Shown: positions 28,080-36,703, counted from the stretch's first letter. The stretch is DNA of 64,000 nucleotides from Vibrio nigripulchritudo ATCC 27043 (GCF_000222685.1 NZ_AFWJ01000223.1:1-64000), one strand, 5' to 3'. The notes: a model not told the origin generated them from the sequence alone. Numbers and translations: made by a program.

Positions 28080-28410
28080 ATCTCCTTGATCATGCTTCAA
28101 TGAGCTCTGTCTGTGGAAAACTAAGCGTAGACGGGCGGTATGGCTGTCTATCCGATTGTAAATTGGCGTGATGGACACATGAAAGTATCCGTTCTCTTGA
28201 TCATTTTTCCGGGTAGTAAATCAATTGATGCAGAAGTAAACAAAGGGAAGTGTGGATAACTTGTGAGGTGTCTTTGATCATGGTTTCGGAGTTGTCTTGA
28301 TCATGGATTCGATCTGATGATGATCATTGTTTCGAGTATTTTTGATCATGCTTTCAAGAACTTATTGATCATCGTTTCGGGATTTACATGATCATGCTTC
28401 TGAAGGCTAA
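28080..28410. other. oriCII core: iteron array for RctB
   Basis: Six copies of a TTGATCAT-type motif, often followed by nnTTTCG, have GATC at 28276, 28299, 28322, 28344, 28367 and 28390. The spacing is 22-23 bp, about two helical turns. Two more sites lie upstream (28088, 28199). The number and phasing match the six-iteron array of V. cholerae ori2, where methylated 12-mers bind RctB. With rctB immediately downstream this is the replication origin of the chromosome. Confidence 0.92.
28251..28259 (-). other. DnaA box in oriCII
   Basis: TGTGGATAA is the exact complement of the consensus DnaA box TTATCCACA. It sits 17 nt before the first phased iteron. V. cholerae ori2 also needs DnaA in addition to RctB. 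Confidence 0.85.
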
Positions 28411-28605
28411 AAAAATAACTTTCTTTTATTCAATGAGTTACAAGCGCCTTTACAGCCAGATCATAAGATCACTTAATCACTTTAGATCAAATAAATCATA
28501 AAGATCAGTTTTTTAAGAGCCATAATTTTTTCTTTATTTATGATTTTTTTTCTTTAATCTTTCGGAAAAATAGCAAAATTACGGTCAAGCGACCACGGAT
28601 AACAA
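28411..28605. promoter_or_regulatory. AT-rich unwinding region and rctB promoter region
   Basis: Very AT-rich segment between the iterons and rctB with long A and T tracts (for example 28506-28570). Four further GATC sites cluster at about 28459-28506. The position fits the DNA-unwinding element and the autoregulated rctB promoter. The exact promoter could not be assigned. Confidence 0.65.
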
Positions 28606-30582
28606 ATGACGTCTGACGAAAAGATCTTAATCAAGCATCCAAGAACCCATAAAGATGGACATCTGTTTTTAGTTAACGAACAAATTGTTGACTGGATCGA
28701 ACAATATCAGCACTTCAAAGGCGTCACTAAGAGTATTGTTGAACTACTGAATCTTATCTCGCTGCGCGGTTTTAGTAGCAAGGATGGATATGTCTCTACC
28801 ACCGAACTGGTTGAAGCCACTGACGGAAAATTAACCCGTGCAGCAATACAGCAGCGGCTGAGGGCGGCGGTAAACATCGGTCTGTTTAAGCAAACCCCGG
28901 TTCGTTTTGAAGAAGGACTGGCTGGAAAAACCATGCTGCATTCCTTTGTCAATCCTAGCCAGCTGATTTCCGTGCTCGGTGCCACCAGCCTGATGACAGA
29001 ATCCAGCAAGCAAAATGAAAAGCAGAAGCGTTCCAAAGCGCTGGCACAAACTCAGGTTAACCGTCGGTTGCTGAATGAACACGGGTTGAATACTCCGCCG
29101 GCAATGAAAGACGAATCGGAACAGTTTGTAGTGTCGCCGACCAACTGGGCAGGCATTATTGATCAGGCGCTCGCGCCGCCCAGAACCCGCAAAAATTACC
29201 AGAAATCCATGGTCTCGATCTCGGGTAGCCGGGCGGTGATCGAAACACGATCATCAAAAAATATCATGACAGTGGACGATCTCATGACGCTGTTTGCCCT
29301 GTTTACGCTGACCGTTCAGTATCACGAACATCATCAGGAAGATTACCAGATCAACGCGAAGCAGGTTCCGAACAAAACGCCGCTCTACATCACGGACATT
29401 CTTGCGCTTCGGGGCAAGAAAGACAGCGGTCCTGCCCGCGACTCGATCCGCGAAAGTATCGACAGGATCGAATTTACCGATTTCCAGTTGCATGAGCTGA
29501 CTGGTCGATGGATGAGCGAGAACATGCCAGAAGGCTTCAAGAGCGATCGTTTCCGTTTTCTGGCCAGAACCATTACTGCGTCGGAAGAAGCACCTTCAGA
29601 GGACGCTGCGGGCGAAATACGCATAAAACCAAACCTGTACATCCTGGTTTGGGAACCATCCTTCTACGAAGAGCTGCTCACGCGCGATTATTTCTTCCTG
29701 TTTCCACCGGAAATTCTTCGTCAGCATACGCTGGTTTTCCAGCTGTATTCTTTCTTCCGAAGCCGTATGTCCCGTCGATTTACGGATACCATGCTGCTCA
29801 GCGAGCTGAATCTGAAGCTGGCGCGTAACATCGAATGGCGTCGTTTCTCGATGGATCTGATGCGCGAGCTGAAACGCCTGTCGGAAGGGAAGGGGACCGA
29901 AGACATGTTTGTGGTGAACCTGTGGGGCTACCACATCACGGTCACCAATATCGAAGAAAAGTCCAAAGTGGTGGACTACCAGCTCGATATCAAATGCGAT
30001 GTGGAAGAAGTGCTTCGTTACTCTCGTGCCCGCACCACCAATGCAGGCAAACGCAATATGGCACCGACGCTGCCTAACCCGCTTCGCCACGAAATGGTGT
30101 CCAAACAGAAACTGGAAGAGCTCGCAGAGATCATCGACGGAGAGTTTGAACCGATCCAGCGAAAACCCGCCTCTCCGAAAGGGCGATTAGGGCGTCGGGT
30201 GAAGCTGAGAAAGCACCTTGTTGAGATCAATGCGGACGAATTGACGATCACTCTATCCAAATATACCTCTCCAGAGGCTCTGGAACGCAGTATAACGGCT
30301 CTTTCCGCAATGACCGGACATTCTCCGGGATCTATCCGAGAAGAGTGCCAGGAGCTCGTAGAGAAGCTCGACTGGCTCAGAGTCGGAGAAGATGTGGTGC
30401 CATATGAAGTGCTCAGCAAGACAATCGAGCTGTTTAACGGGCAGCGGGAAGTGAATCACCTCTCTATCGAAAAACTGATCAGAGGACTCGCGGTGCGCAA
30501 GAAAGTGTGTAAGCAAGTTTTCGAAGGGCATATCGACGAACTGGTGATGCGAACGCTCGATGAAGTCGCCACCGGGCAATAG
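28606..30582 (+). CDS. rctB: Chromosome 2 replication initiator RctB
   Basis: 658 aa, the length of RctB in other vibrios. The N-terminal part starts MTSDEKILIKHPRTHKDGHL. Central winged-helix regions (about 150-480) resemble plasmid initiators, and the C-terminal region carries a KRNMAPTLPNP segment and basic GRLGRRVKLRK near 530-540. RctB binds the iterons at ori2 to start replication and negative-control sites to limit it, and responds to the crtS locus on chromosome 1. It is encoded directly beside its iterons, with no cognate Rep/helicase-loader gene nearby. Confidence 0.95.
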   Translation: MTSDEKILIKHPRTHKDGHLFLVNEQIVDWIEQYQHFKGVTKSIVELLNLISLRGFSSKDGYVSTTELVEATDGKLTRAAIQQRLRAAVNIGLFKQTPVRFEEGLAGKTMLHSFVNPSQLISVLGATSLMTESSKQNEKQKRSKALAQTQVNRRLLNEHGLNTPPAMKDESEQFVVSPTNWAGIIDQALAPPRTRKNYQKSMVSISGSRAVIETRSSKNIMTVDDLMTLFALFTLTVQYHEHHQEDYQINAKQVPNKTPLYITDILALRGKKDSGPARDSIRESIDRIEFTDFQLHELTGRWMSENMPEGFKSDRFRFLARTITASEEAPSEDAAGEIRIKPNLYILVWEPSFYEELLTRDYFFLFPPEILRQHTLVFQLYSFFRSRMSRRFTDTMLLSELNLKLARNIEWRRFSMDLMRELKRLSEGKGTEDMFVVNLWGYHITVTNIEEKSKVVDYQLDIKCDVEEVLRYSRARTTNAGKRNMAPTLPNPLRHEMVSKQKLEELAEIIDGEFEPIQRKPASPKGRLGRRVKLRKHLVEINADELTITLSKYTSPEALERSITALSAMTGHSPGSIREECQELVEKLDWLRVGEDVVPYEVLSKTIELFNGQREVNHLSIEKLIRGLAVRKKVCKQVFEGHIDELVMRTLDEVATGQ

Positions 30583-30678
30583 TCTGAGTAGTAAAGGTTT
30601 TCAGGAAGTTAGAGCCGCCAATCTTGAAAATTTACTTTTTGATAACTTTGACAGTTCTCTGACATGAACGAACAACAT

Positions 30679-30801
30679 GCCATTTATTCTGCGCCCTGAG
30701 ATAGCAACAATGTTGTTTATTTCTAATGAATTAATAAATGGCTCAATTGTTCATTCAAACAATGAATTACTTTAGCAGGTTGAAAAACCTGCTATTTTTT
30801 T
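30679..30801 (+). ncRNA. Possible structured transcript ending at a terminator, 3' of rctB
   Basis: A perfect 10-bp inverted repeat (GCCATTTATT at 30679-30688, AATAAATGGC at 30733-30742) encloses the palindrome AACAATGTTGTT. A second inverted pair (30746-30763) follows, then a terminator with stem AGCAGGTT / AACCTGCT and seven T. It could be the structured 3' UTR of rctB or a small RNA. No promoter was confidently identified, so this remains tentative. Confidence 0.35.
30774..30801 (+). terminator. Terminator downstream of rctB
   Basis: An 8-bp perfect stem AGCAGGTT / AACCTGCT with a gaaa tetraloop, followed by A and seven T. It lies about 190 nt after the rctB stop. Confidence 0.85.
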
Positions 30802-30895
30802 GTCTGTTGTATGAGGTTCTGACCAACTTATCCAAATGCTTCTTCAGCATGTTTGTGGTTTTGCACTAGGTCAGTGAAGAGTCGAACAACCGGAA

Positions 30896-30970
30896 ACATG
30901 ATCAAGGTTGTCGTGATGATCATGCGTCTGAATTCGGAAAGATGATCAAGGCGCGGAAGCATGATCGTAG
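30896..30970. repeat. Cluster of four RctB-type motifs downstream of rctB
   Basis: GATC-centred sites at 30900, 30918, 30944 and 30963 sit in contexts such as ACATGATCAAGG, CGGAAAGATGATCAAGG and GCATGATCG. The second context is identical to the arm of the inverted repeat at 27.8 kb. It lies between the rctB terminator and a convergent gene. It could be an RctB titration or control site. Confidence 0.6.
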
Positions 30971-31015
30971 ATTGAGGCGGGAAGAATTTAGAAGGGCAGC
31001 CGGCTTGTGCTTAGA

Positions 31016-31465
31016 TTACAAGCCGTTAGGGAGGTTCATGCCTTGCTGCTGTTGAGACATGAACTCTACATGACACTGAATCTGCTTTTGTGACTCTTCC
31101 GTCCAGCCAAGCTGGTTACACTGTTCAAGCATCACCACAATCAGGTGGTCGAGTCGTTTTAGACACCAGTGTTTCAAATCAATTTCTGCTTCTGGATTGC
31201 ATGAGACTGCCTGGAGTCTGGCATAGGCAAAGTTCAGATATTCATAGCCTTTCTGGGGAAGTTCCTGCCTTTTGTAGTATTGAAAGACCCTCAAACATCC
31301 GTCTAGCCAGCAAGCTATCGCCTTACTTTGCTCATCGGTGATTAAAGGACCCCAAACGGCTTCTGGTGGCTGATGAAGAAGTGGAATCAGCGACTCCACT
31401 TGATCATGCTTCCCGGACTGGTACCAATCTGACACTTTTTCCTGCCAGGCTTCCAGCGTTATCAT
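31016..31465 (-). CDS. Uncharacterised 149-aa protein coupled to ABC ATPase genes
   Basis: I do not recognise a family. The protein looks mostly alpha-helical and soluble, with no signal peptide and several Trp/Cys residues (CWLDGCLRVFQYYKRQELPQ). Its ATG overlaps the stop region of the upstream ATPase gene by 4 nt, so it is translated from the same mRNA. A role connected with that ABC system is possible. Confidence 0.65.
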   Translation of the reverse strand: MITLEAWQEKVSDWYQSGKHDQVESLIPLLHQPPEAVWGPLITDEQSKAIACWLDGCLRVFQYYKRQELPQKGYEYLNFAYARLQAVSCNPEAEIDLKHWCLKRLDHLIVVMLEQCNQLGWTEESQKQIQCHVEFMSQQQQGMNLPNGL

Positions 31466-32394
31466 GCAGCGTTAGTCCACTGCCTAACAAAGTGGTTATC
31501 ACCCACCTGATCGTACATTGGCTGCAAAATACCGCTGGTTGCGCGGATCTTATCGGCATCCTGAGAGTAATTTGGTTCGGAGTGAACAAGGTTGCCAAAC
31601 GGAAGATCCGGATCTGGCACTGCAGAAATCAGCAGTTTGGTGTACGGATGCTGCGGATTCGTTAGGATCGAATGCGTGTCACCCCATTCTACGATCTGAC
31701 CTTTGTACATCACTGCGGTTTCTTCAGCGATGTAGTGTGCCGTCGCCAGATCGTGAGTAATGTATAGGAAGCCAATGCCAAGCTCTTCTTTCATGCGCTG
31801 CATCAGGTTCAGTACGCCAAGACGAATCGAAACATCCAGCATCGATGTAGGTTCATCTGCCAGAATCATTTCAGCGCCTACCGCCAGTGCACGTGCCAGA
31901 TTAACACGCTGTCTCTGACCGCCACTTAATTCGTGCGGGAATTTTTTCAGGGTTTCTGCTGGTAGCTCAACCAGATCCAACAGCTCCTGCAATCTCGCTG
32001 GAATCTTAGATTTGTCTGCAATTTGCTTGTGAATCTTAATTGGGCGCGTCAGGTGGTGCTCAATGGTGTGCGTTGGGTTAAGTGAACCAAACGGGTCCTG
32101 GAAAACCATCTGCACTTTACTGCGGTAATCAAGCACATCTTTGCGGCTCTGGATGTCGTTGATGTTTCTGCCACGGTAGAGAATTTCTCCCTCAGTTGCA
32201 GGGTAAACCTTAGTGATCAGACGCGCACAGGTACTTTTACCACAACCAGATTCGCCAACGAGTGCCAGAGTTTTCCCTTTATGCAGGTTGAAGCTCACAC
32301 CCTGAAGCGCCTTGAACGTCTCAACTTTCGCAAAGCCGCCGCCAATGTTGAACTCCTTAGTAACGTTGTTCAACGTAATGATTGGTTCGCTCAT
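31462..32394 (-). CDS. Oligopeptide/chito-oligosaccharide-type ABC transporter ATPase (OppF/DppF group)
   Basis: 310 aa. Walker A GESGCGKST (about 47-55), Q-loop MVFQDPFGSLNP, signature LSGGQRQRV (about 158) and Walker B MILADEPTS (about 177). The C-terminal PQHPYTKLLISAVPDPDLP segment is the oligopeptide-transporter ATPase extension. It would energise uptake with the neighbouring OppD-type subunit. No permease or binding-protein gene is visible on either side, so the rest of the transporter must be elsewhere. It overlaps both neighbours by 4 nt. Confidence 0.85.
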   Translation of the reverse strand: MSEPIITLNNVTKEFNIGGGFAKVETFKALQGVSFNLHKGKTLALVGESGCGKSTCARLITKVYPATEGEILYRGRNINDIQSRKDVLDYRSKVQMVFQDPFGSLNPTHTIEHHLTRPIKIHKQIADKSKIPARLQELLDLVELPAETLKKFPHELSGGQRQRVNLARALAVGAEMILADEPTSMLDVSIRLGVLNLMQRMKEELGIGFLYITHDLATAHYIAEETAVMYKGQIVEWGDTHSILTNPQHPYTKLLISAVPDPDLPFGNLVHSEPNYSQDADKIRATSGILQPMYDQVGDNHFVRQWTNAA

Positions 32395-33242
32395 ACTGGC
32401 TCTCCTTGCTCTTTCTTATGACGTGCTTCGTGAATGTTTGGGAATGAAGCCCAAAGCTTCTGAGTATATGGATGTTGCGGGTTATTGCGGATTTCAGTCG
32501 AGGTGTTGACTTCAACCAGTTCACCGTGGCGCATAACCGCAATACGGTCACAAAGCTGGCTCATCAGAGCAAGGTCGTGGGTGATGAACAGAACCGAGAA
32601 ACCAAACTCTTCACGAAGCTGATAAATCTGCTGCAGAATTTCACGTTGAACCACAACATCAAGCGCGGTGGTCGGCTCGTCCATGATGATCATGTCCGGG
32701 TTTAGTGATAGGGCAATCGCAATAACCAGACGCTGACGCATACCACCACTGAACTGGTGAGGGTACTCGCTCAGGCGGTGACGAGGAATGTTCACCAGAT
32801 CAAGCAGCTTTTCAGCGCGCTCTTTGGCTTCCGCATCTGTGCAGCCTTTGTGGTGGCGCAACACATCAGAAAACTGTTCTTCGATGGTCAAAACAGGGTT
32901 CAGAGAGTTCATCGCACTTTGGAATACCATGGCGATTTCGCTCCAGCGAAGTACTCTCAAATCTTCATCAGACAAGCGCAGAATGTCGCGTTCTTTAAAC
33001 CAGATTTGACCTCCGGAAATGAACGCTGGCGCTTTATGCAGACGGTTGATTGCGAATGCAATGGTGCTTTTACCACAACCTGATTCGCCTGCCAGACCGA
33101 AAATCTCACCTTTACCAATATCGAAACTGACGGATTTCACCGCGTTAAAGTCACCGTTATCGGTAATGTAATCGACACAAAGGCCACGTATCTGAAGAAT
33201 TGGCTCAGGGTGAAACGCCTGAGGATGTTTTGACTCACTCAT
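32391..33242 (-). CDS. Oligopeptide-type ABC transporter ATPase (OppD/DppD group)
   Basis: About 283 aa from MSESKHPQAF; an ATG 15 codons upstream would place a Fur-like palindrome inside the coding region and is less likely. Walker A GESGCGKST, Q-loop MVFQSAMNSLNPV, signature FSGGMRQRL and Walker B MIIMDEPTT are present, and the C-terminal NPQHPYTQKLWASFP marks the peptide/nickel group. It starts a three-gene operon with the OppF-type ATPase and the 149-aa protein. The substrate cannot be told from the ATPases. Confidence 0.83.
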   Translation of the reverse strand: MSESKHPQAFHPEPILQIRGLCVDYITDNGDFNAVKSVSFDIGKGEIFGLAGESGCGKSTIAFAINRLHKAPAFISGGQIWFKERDILRLSDEDLRVLRWSEIAMVFQSAMNSLNPVLTIEEQFSDVLRHHKGCTDAEAKERAEKLLDLVNIPRHRLSEYPHQFSGGMRQRLVIAIALSLNPDMIIMDEPTTALDVVVQREILQQIYQLREEFGFSVLFITHDLALMSQLCDRIAVMRHGELVEVNTSTEIRNNPQHPYTQKLWASFPNIHEARHKKEQGEPV

Positions 33243-33264
33243 AACAGCTTTTCCAGAATAGAAA

Positions 33265-33279
33265 TGATATGAATTATCA
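33265..33279. promoter_or_regulatory. Fur-box-like palindrome upstream of the ABC ATPase operon
   Basis: TGATATGAATTATCA resembles the Fur 7-1-7 core TGATAATNATTATCA with two mismatches in the left arm. It lies 22 nt before the preferred start codon. Iron control of a peptide-type ABC system would be unusual, so this is tentative. Confidence 0.4.
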
Positions 33280-33677
33280 TTACCCATAATTTTTCATTAA
33301 AAAATAAGTCGGTCGAAAAAGGGTGATGAATGTCATGAATATACGGGGGTGAATTTGAGGAAAATGCGACTCAGTTCAAGTTGTGGATTGAGTCAGTTAT
33401 CAAAAGGCTTTATCGATAAATTCGTCAGAAGAATGCTTACGATATACGGAATAATTTGAGTAGAAATGTAGGAAAAATCTGATCACTTTTCCTAGAGAGT
33501 AATCTTCTAAATCTAATCACCTACAACCAATTTATCAAAGTAATAATTGTAAACGCAGTGATATATTTTAGGAAATTCTGAGCTGGTCACATTCCGTATC
33601 GAATTATCTTAACAAGCTCAAATGGCTTTGCTACAGATTAGGTGTCCCCGGATTTATGAGGTTTTTTGGAGGCAATT
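33280..33677. other. Intergenic region between divergent genes
   Basis: About 400 nt of AT-rich sequence between the ABC ATPase operon and a small plus-strand gene. It must hold promoters for both. Apart from the Fur-like site at its edge and one half parS2-like sequence (ATTGTAAAC near 33546), I see no gene, terminator or repeat. Confidence 0.4.
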
Positions 33678-33875
33678 ATGTCCATTAATTCTATCGATCA
33701 TTCTGAGATGTCAAAGATGGCGGAGAAATGGGACTTTAAGGATGAAGTCACAGAAGCCAAATCGGCTAACAAGCGTAAATCAGCGGAAGCACGTCGTCGG
33801 ATTGAAATGCTTCGCGAAATCAAAGAGAGTGGGCTGACACTGGAAGAAGCTGAAGAACTGGGCTTACTTCACTAG
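33678..33875 (+). CDS. Small PA3496-like protein
   Basis: 65 aa from the ATG with GGAGG 5 nt upstream; an in-frame start four codons earlier is not used because of this site. It is a charged, helical protein whose KRKSAEARRRIEMLREIKESG segment resembles the PA3496 family of putative envelope-integrity proteins. It has no membrane segment or signal peptide. The family assignment is from memory of the Lys/Arg-rich core and is moderate in confidence. Confidence 0.65.
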   Translation: MSINSIDHSEMSKMAEKWDFKDEVTEAKSANKRKSAEARRRIEMLREIKESGLTLEEAEELGLLH

Positions 33876-34031
33876 TATCAGTACACACCCGCAAGTTAGG
33901 GCAGGGGAATTCCTCTGCCTTTGTTTATTTGGATCTGATCTTGGGTTTTATGGGTTCATGTTCTGTATGTTTTGGTAAGTTAATTCTTCACAGCAATAAA
34001 TAAGTAGATCTTCCTACCTAACCGATTGAAA

Positions 34032-34046
34032 ATTTACACTGTAAAC
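34032..34046. other. parS2 centromere site 4
   Basis: ATTTACACTGTAAAC matches the parS2 consensus fully. It lies just downstream of the 3' end of the minus-strand gene at 34.1 kb. Confidence 0.88.
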
Positions 34047-34056
34047 TCAATCACGC

Positions 34057-34311
34057 TTACTTCTGCGTTTCCCCTGTTTCAGCCAGTTTTTTCAGAATTC
34101 GGATGCGCCGCTCAGCGATCACTTTTGGCGGCTCATCGTGTCCAACAGTTCGTCCATCAGATTCAAAGCCTATATCTTTCAGCATATGAGGATTTTGCCA
34201 AGGGATACTGAAGTAATCTTTTCTTACTTCTCTCTTCCAGGTTTTTTCTTCTCTTTTTAGCTCTGCTTTCACTAGCCAAAACGCCAAACGAATGTAAATA
34301 GACTGACTCAT
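34057..34311 (-). CDS. Small uncharacterised protein
   Basis: About 84 aa starting MSQSIYIRLAFWLVKAELK. The N-terminal amphipathic helix followed by NPHMLKDIGFESDGR recalls the DUF1127 pattern (helix, then LLxDIGL), but the match is weak and the protein is longer than usual. It is transcribed divergently from the SgrR-like gene 125 nt away. Function unknown. Confidence 0.6.
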   Translation of the reverse strand: MSQSIYIRLAFWLVKAELKREEKTWKREVRKDYFSIPWQNPHMLKDIGFESDGRTVGHDEPPKVIAERRIRILKKLAETGETQK

Positions 34312-34435
34312 ACACACCTTCCTTCTTACCTATACTGGCCTGCTTTTTTTGTACTTTTTCTCTCTAACTGATTCATTTATTATCGAGATTAAAAGATGAA
34401 GAAAAATGGAAATAAATTAAAAGGATTTCACCTTT

Positions 34436-36133
34436 ATGCGTTATTGGAGAGCATTAGCGTACTTTCGCGATACGTTAGTCCGAGAAGAGTGGACAAGCCT
34501 GTCTTTGGATGACATCACTCAAGCGTTGGTCTGTACCCGACGCAATGCGCAGTTAGTGATCAAGCGGTTGGTCGAAGAAGAGGCTATCGGTTGGAAGCCG
34601 GGAGTAGGGCGGGGTAACTTACCTAAAGCCATATTGCTGAAATCGGTCACAGCGCGAGTAGAACGCTACGCCAAAAGATTGATGAAGGAAGGCAAGACTG
34701 AGGAAGCCATCAGCCTGATACCGGCGAAAGAGCGCGATCAGTTTATCGCGGCATTTGTTTCGCAATACCAAACCGGGACTGGTGATGAGCATATTCTTCA
34801 AGTGCCGTTTTATCGCGGGACTCATGACTTGGATTCGATTGGCGTATCGCGACGCTCAGAAGTCCATATTGCCAATCATCTTTATGCCTATCTGGTGACT
34901 TGGGATGGTGATACTCAGCAGTTCAGGGGGGACTTGGCTCAATTCTGGGAGTACACCGAACAGGGCGTACTGTTCTACCTCAGAAAAGGGTTACGGTTTC
35001 ACGATGGCAGCCCGCTGCTGGCAGAAGACATAAAGCAGCACTATATACGCCTGATGAATTCGCCCCACCAGACCAAAGCGCTCTACCAGTTTATCGACTG
35101 CATCGTGGTACACGATGATCTGCGTATTGAATTCATTAGCGAATCTCTGCCCAATTTGATACCCAAACTGGTCTCTTCCAGTGCGATGGGCATCGCCAAA
35201 TCGGTTAATGACCAAATTGTCGGGTCTGGTCCGTTTATGTTGGTGGAGCAAACAGAGTGGCGCACACTTTTGAAAACCTCTCCTCATTATCACGGCTTTC
35301 GTCCCTGGATTGATGGCGTTGAGATATGGAATGTGGGCGACAAAGCGAAGGATTTTGAACTCAACAGCGACATGGTTCATGGCGTTCACCTTCAACATCG
35401 CTCTAAAGCTGGATTTAAAGAGAAAACGCAGTGGGAACCGGGGTGTATTTACGCTCAGCTCAATCCTAATCGCCACGCTTGGATGAAAAAACGAGCCAAT
35501 CGGAAATGGCTTCAACAGGCTATCCAGACTCTGCCTCTGCCAGAAGTGACCTGGGGCGAAGAAGTGGCGTATGCCGAGAGGATGACCACTTCACCTATCT
35601 TTGAAAAAGCCGTACCGAAAGGTGAAATCCCTTCACCCGCTAGCCTACCCAAAACCCCCATACGTGTAGTGACCTATCAACTTAATGTTCACATTGCCGC
35701 TGCGGAACAAGTCCATCAGCGATTAACTGATCTGGGTATCGACTGCGAAATTACCATCTATGAGTATCCGGAATTTGACTCTGCAGCCACGTTGTCGGAA
35801 GCAGATATCATTGTAAGTGGGGAAGTGTTTGATGAAGATACCGAGCTTTCGTGGATGTTCTGGCTGCTTTGCACCTGCTCCAGCAAGGTGTGTTTTGCCA
35901 CTGCTAATTCGGAGTGGCTGAAACAGAAAGTGGTTACGGCCTTGCAATTGCCCACCAGTGCGCAGCGTTTAAGGCAGCTTGAAAATATAGAAACAACACT
36001 GATTAACAAAGGGCTGTATCAGCCAATTTTGCATATCAGGCAGGACACCAATGTATCCGAGAAGCTTACCACCACATCGCTTCTTCCCAATGGCTGGATC
36101 GATTTTACTCAGGTAGTGATCAAACCGAGCTGA
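34436..36133 (+). CDS. SgrR-like transcriptional regulator with solute-binding domain
   Basis: 565 aa. The N-terminal winged helix (about 5-110: DDITQALVCTRRNAQLVIKRLVEE) is followed by a family-5 extracellular-solute-binding-like domain (about 160-540: GLRFHDGSPLLAEDIKQHYIRLM). There is no signal peptide, so it is cytoplasmic. In E. coli SgrR senses phosphosugar stress and activates sgrS. No sgrS-like RNA is apparent here. The substrate-binding domain is of the same family that serves OppDF-type ATPases encoded nearby, hinting that it could sense that transporter's substrate. A parS2 site follows the stop codon. Confidence 0.85.
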   Translation: MRYWRALAYFRDTLVREEWTSLSLDDITQALVCTRRNAQLVIKRLVEEEAIGWKPGVGRGNLPKAILLKSVTARVERYAKRLMKEGKTEEAISLIPAKERDQFIAAFVSQYQTGTGDEHILQVPFYRGTHDLDSIGVSRRSEVHIANHLYAYLVTWDGDTQQFRGDLAQFWEYTEQGVLFYLRKGLRFHDGSPLLAEDIKQHYIRLMNSPHQTKALYQFIDCIVVHDDLRIEFISESLPNLIPKLVSSSAMGIAKSVNDQIVGSGPFMLVEQTEWRTLLKTSPHYHGFRPWIDGVEIWNVGDKAKDFELNSDMVHGVHLQHRSKAGFKEKTQWEPGCIYAQLNPNRHAWMKKRANRKWLQQAIQTLPLPEVTWGEEVAYAERMTTSPIFEKAVPKGEIPSPASLPKTPIRVVTYQLNVHIAAAEQVHQRLTDLGIDCEITIYEYPEFDSAATLSEADIIVSGEVFDEDTELSWMFWLLCTCSSKVCFATANSEWLKQKVVTALQLPTSAQRLRQLENIETTLINKGLYQPILHIRQDTNVSEKLTTTSLLPNGWIDFTQVVIKPS

Positions 36134-36148
36134 ATTTACAATGTAAAC
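36134..36148. other. parS2 centromere site 5
   Basis: ATTTACAATGTAAAC matches the parS2 consensus. It begins at the last base of the SgrR-like gene's stop codon region, between convergent genes. Confidence 0.86.
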
Positions 36149-36154
36149 TCAGCT

Positions 36155-36703
36155 TTAAAGCTGAGGATACCAATCCGGTGCCTGATTTAACGGTTCCTGA
36201 GAAACTTTGCTTGCCACTCCACGGGTAATGGTTACGACGTTCTGGTGTTCGCACTTGCTGGTGACGCAGTTTGGTGTTTCATACATCACAAAGCTCAGTT
36301 TGCCGTTATCCAGCAACTTGAAATCAAACACTTTGGTCTCGTTGGTGGTGACAGCTTTTAACCGAGGCTCGTTGTGCCACTGTGTCGCCAAGAGCGTATT
36401 TGAACCGAAAAAAGTCAGCCCGTGCTCTGGAGTATGTGTCGCCTTGGGATCCTGACTGGTGATTTTCCACCAGCTAAATATGGTGAAGAAGTAAGGGCTT
36501 TCACTTGTGGGATGAATGGTAAAGCGGCTTTTTCCATTCAGAATCTTCGCTTGGGTCGGTACTCGAGCCCCTTTTTCGGTCAGGACCTGCGTTTCCATCT
36601 CCCAGGTTCCGACAAGAGTGCTCAAAGATGGCTGAGTTGCAGCACTGGCAGAGAAACAGAACCCGAGCAGTACAGACAGTAATAAAGTATTTAGAGCTTT
36701 CAC
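36155..36703 (-). CDS. Exported uncharacterised protein
   Basis: 182 aa with a signal peptide (MKALNTLLLSVLLGFCFSASAA, cleavage after ASA) and no lipobox at the cleavage site. The mature part begins with LVGTWEMETQ, a pattern common in lipocalin-like small beta-barrel proteins, and has a pair of Cys in PNCVTSKCEHQ that could form a disulfide. It is probably periplasmic. No known family is claimed. Confidence 0.7.
   Translation of the reverse strand: MKALNTLLLSVLLGFCFSASAATQPSLSTLVGTWEMETQVLTEKGARVPTQAKILNGKSRFTIHPTSESPYFFTIFSWWKITSQDPKATHTPEHGLTFFGSNTLLATQWHNEPRLKAVTTNETKVFDFKLLDNGKLSFVMYETPNCVTSKCEHQNVVTITRGVASKVSQEPLNQAPDWYPQL

Noticed and set aside
34436-36133. SgrS small RNA next to the SgrR-like gene
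   Set aside because: Neither flank shows an SgrS-like seed or a Hfq-type terminator, and the divergent gene encodes a different small protein.
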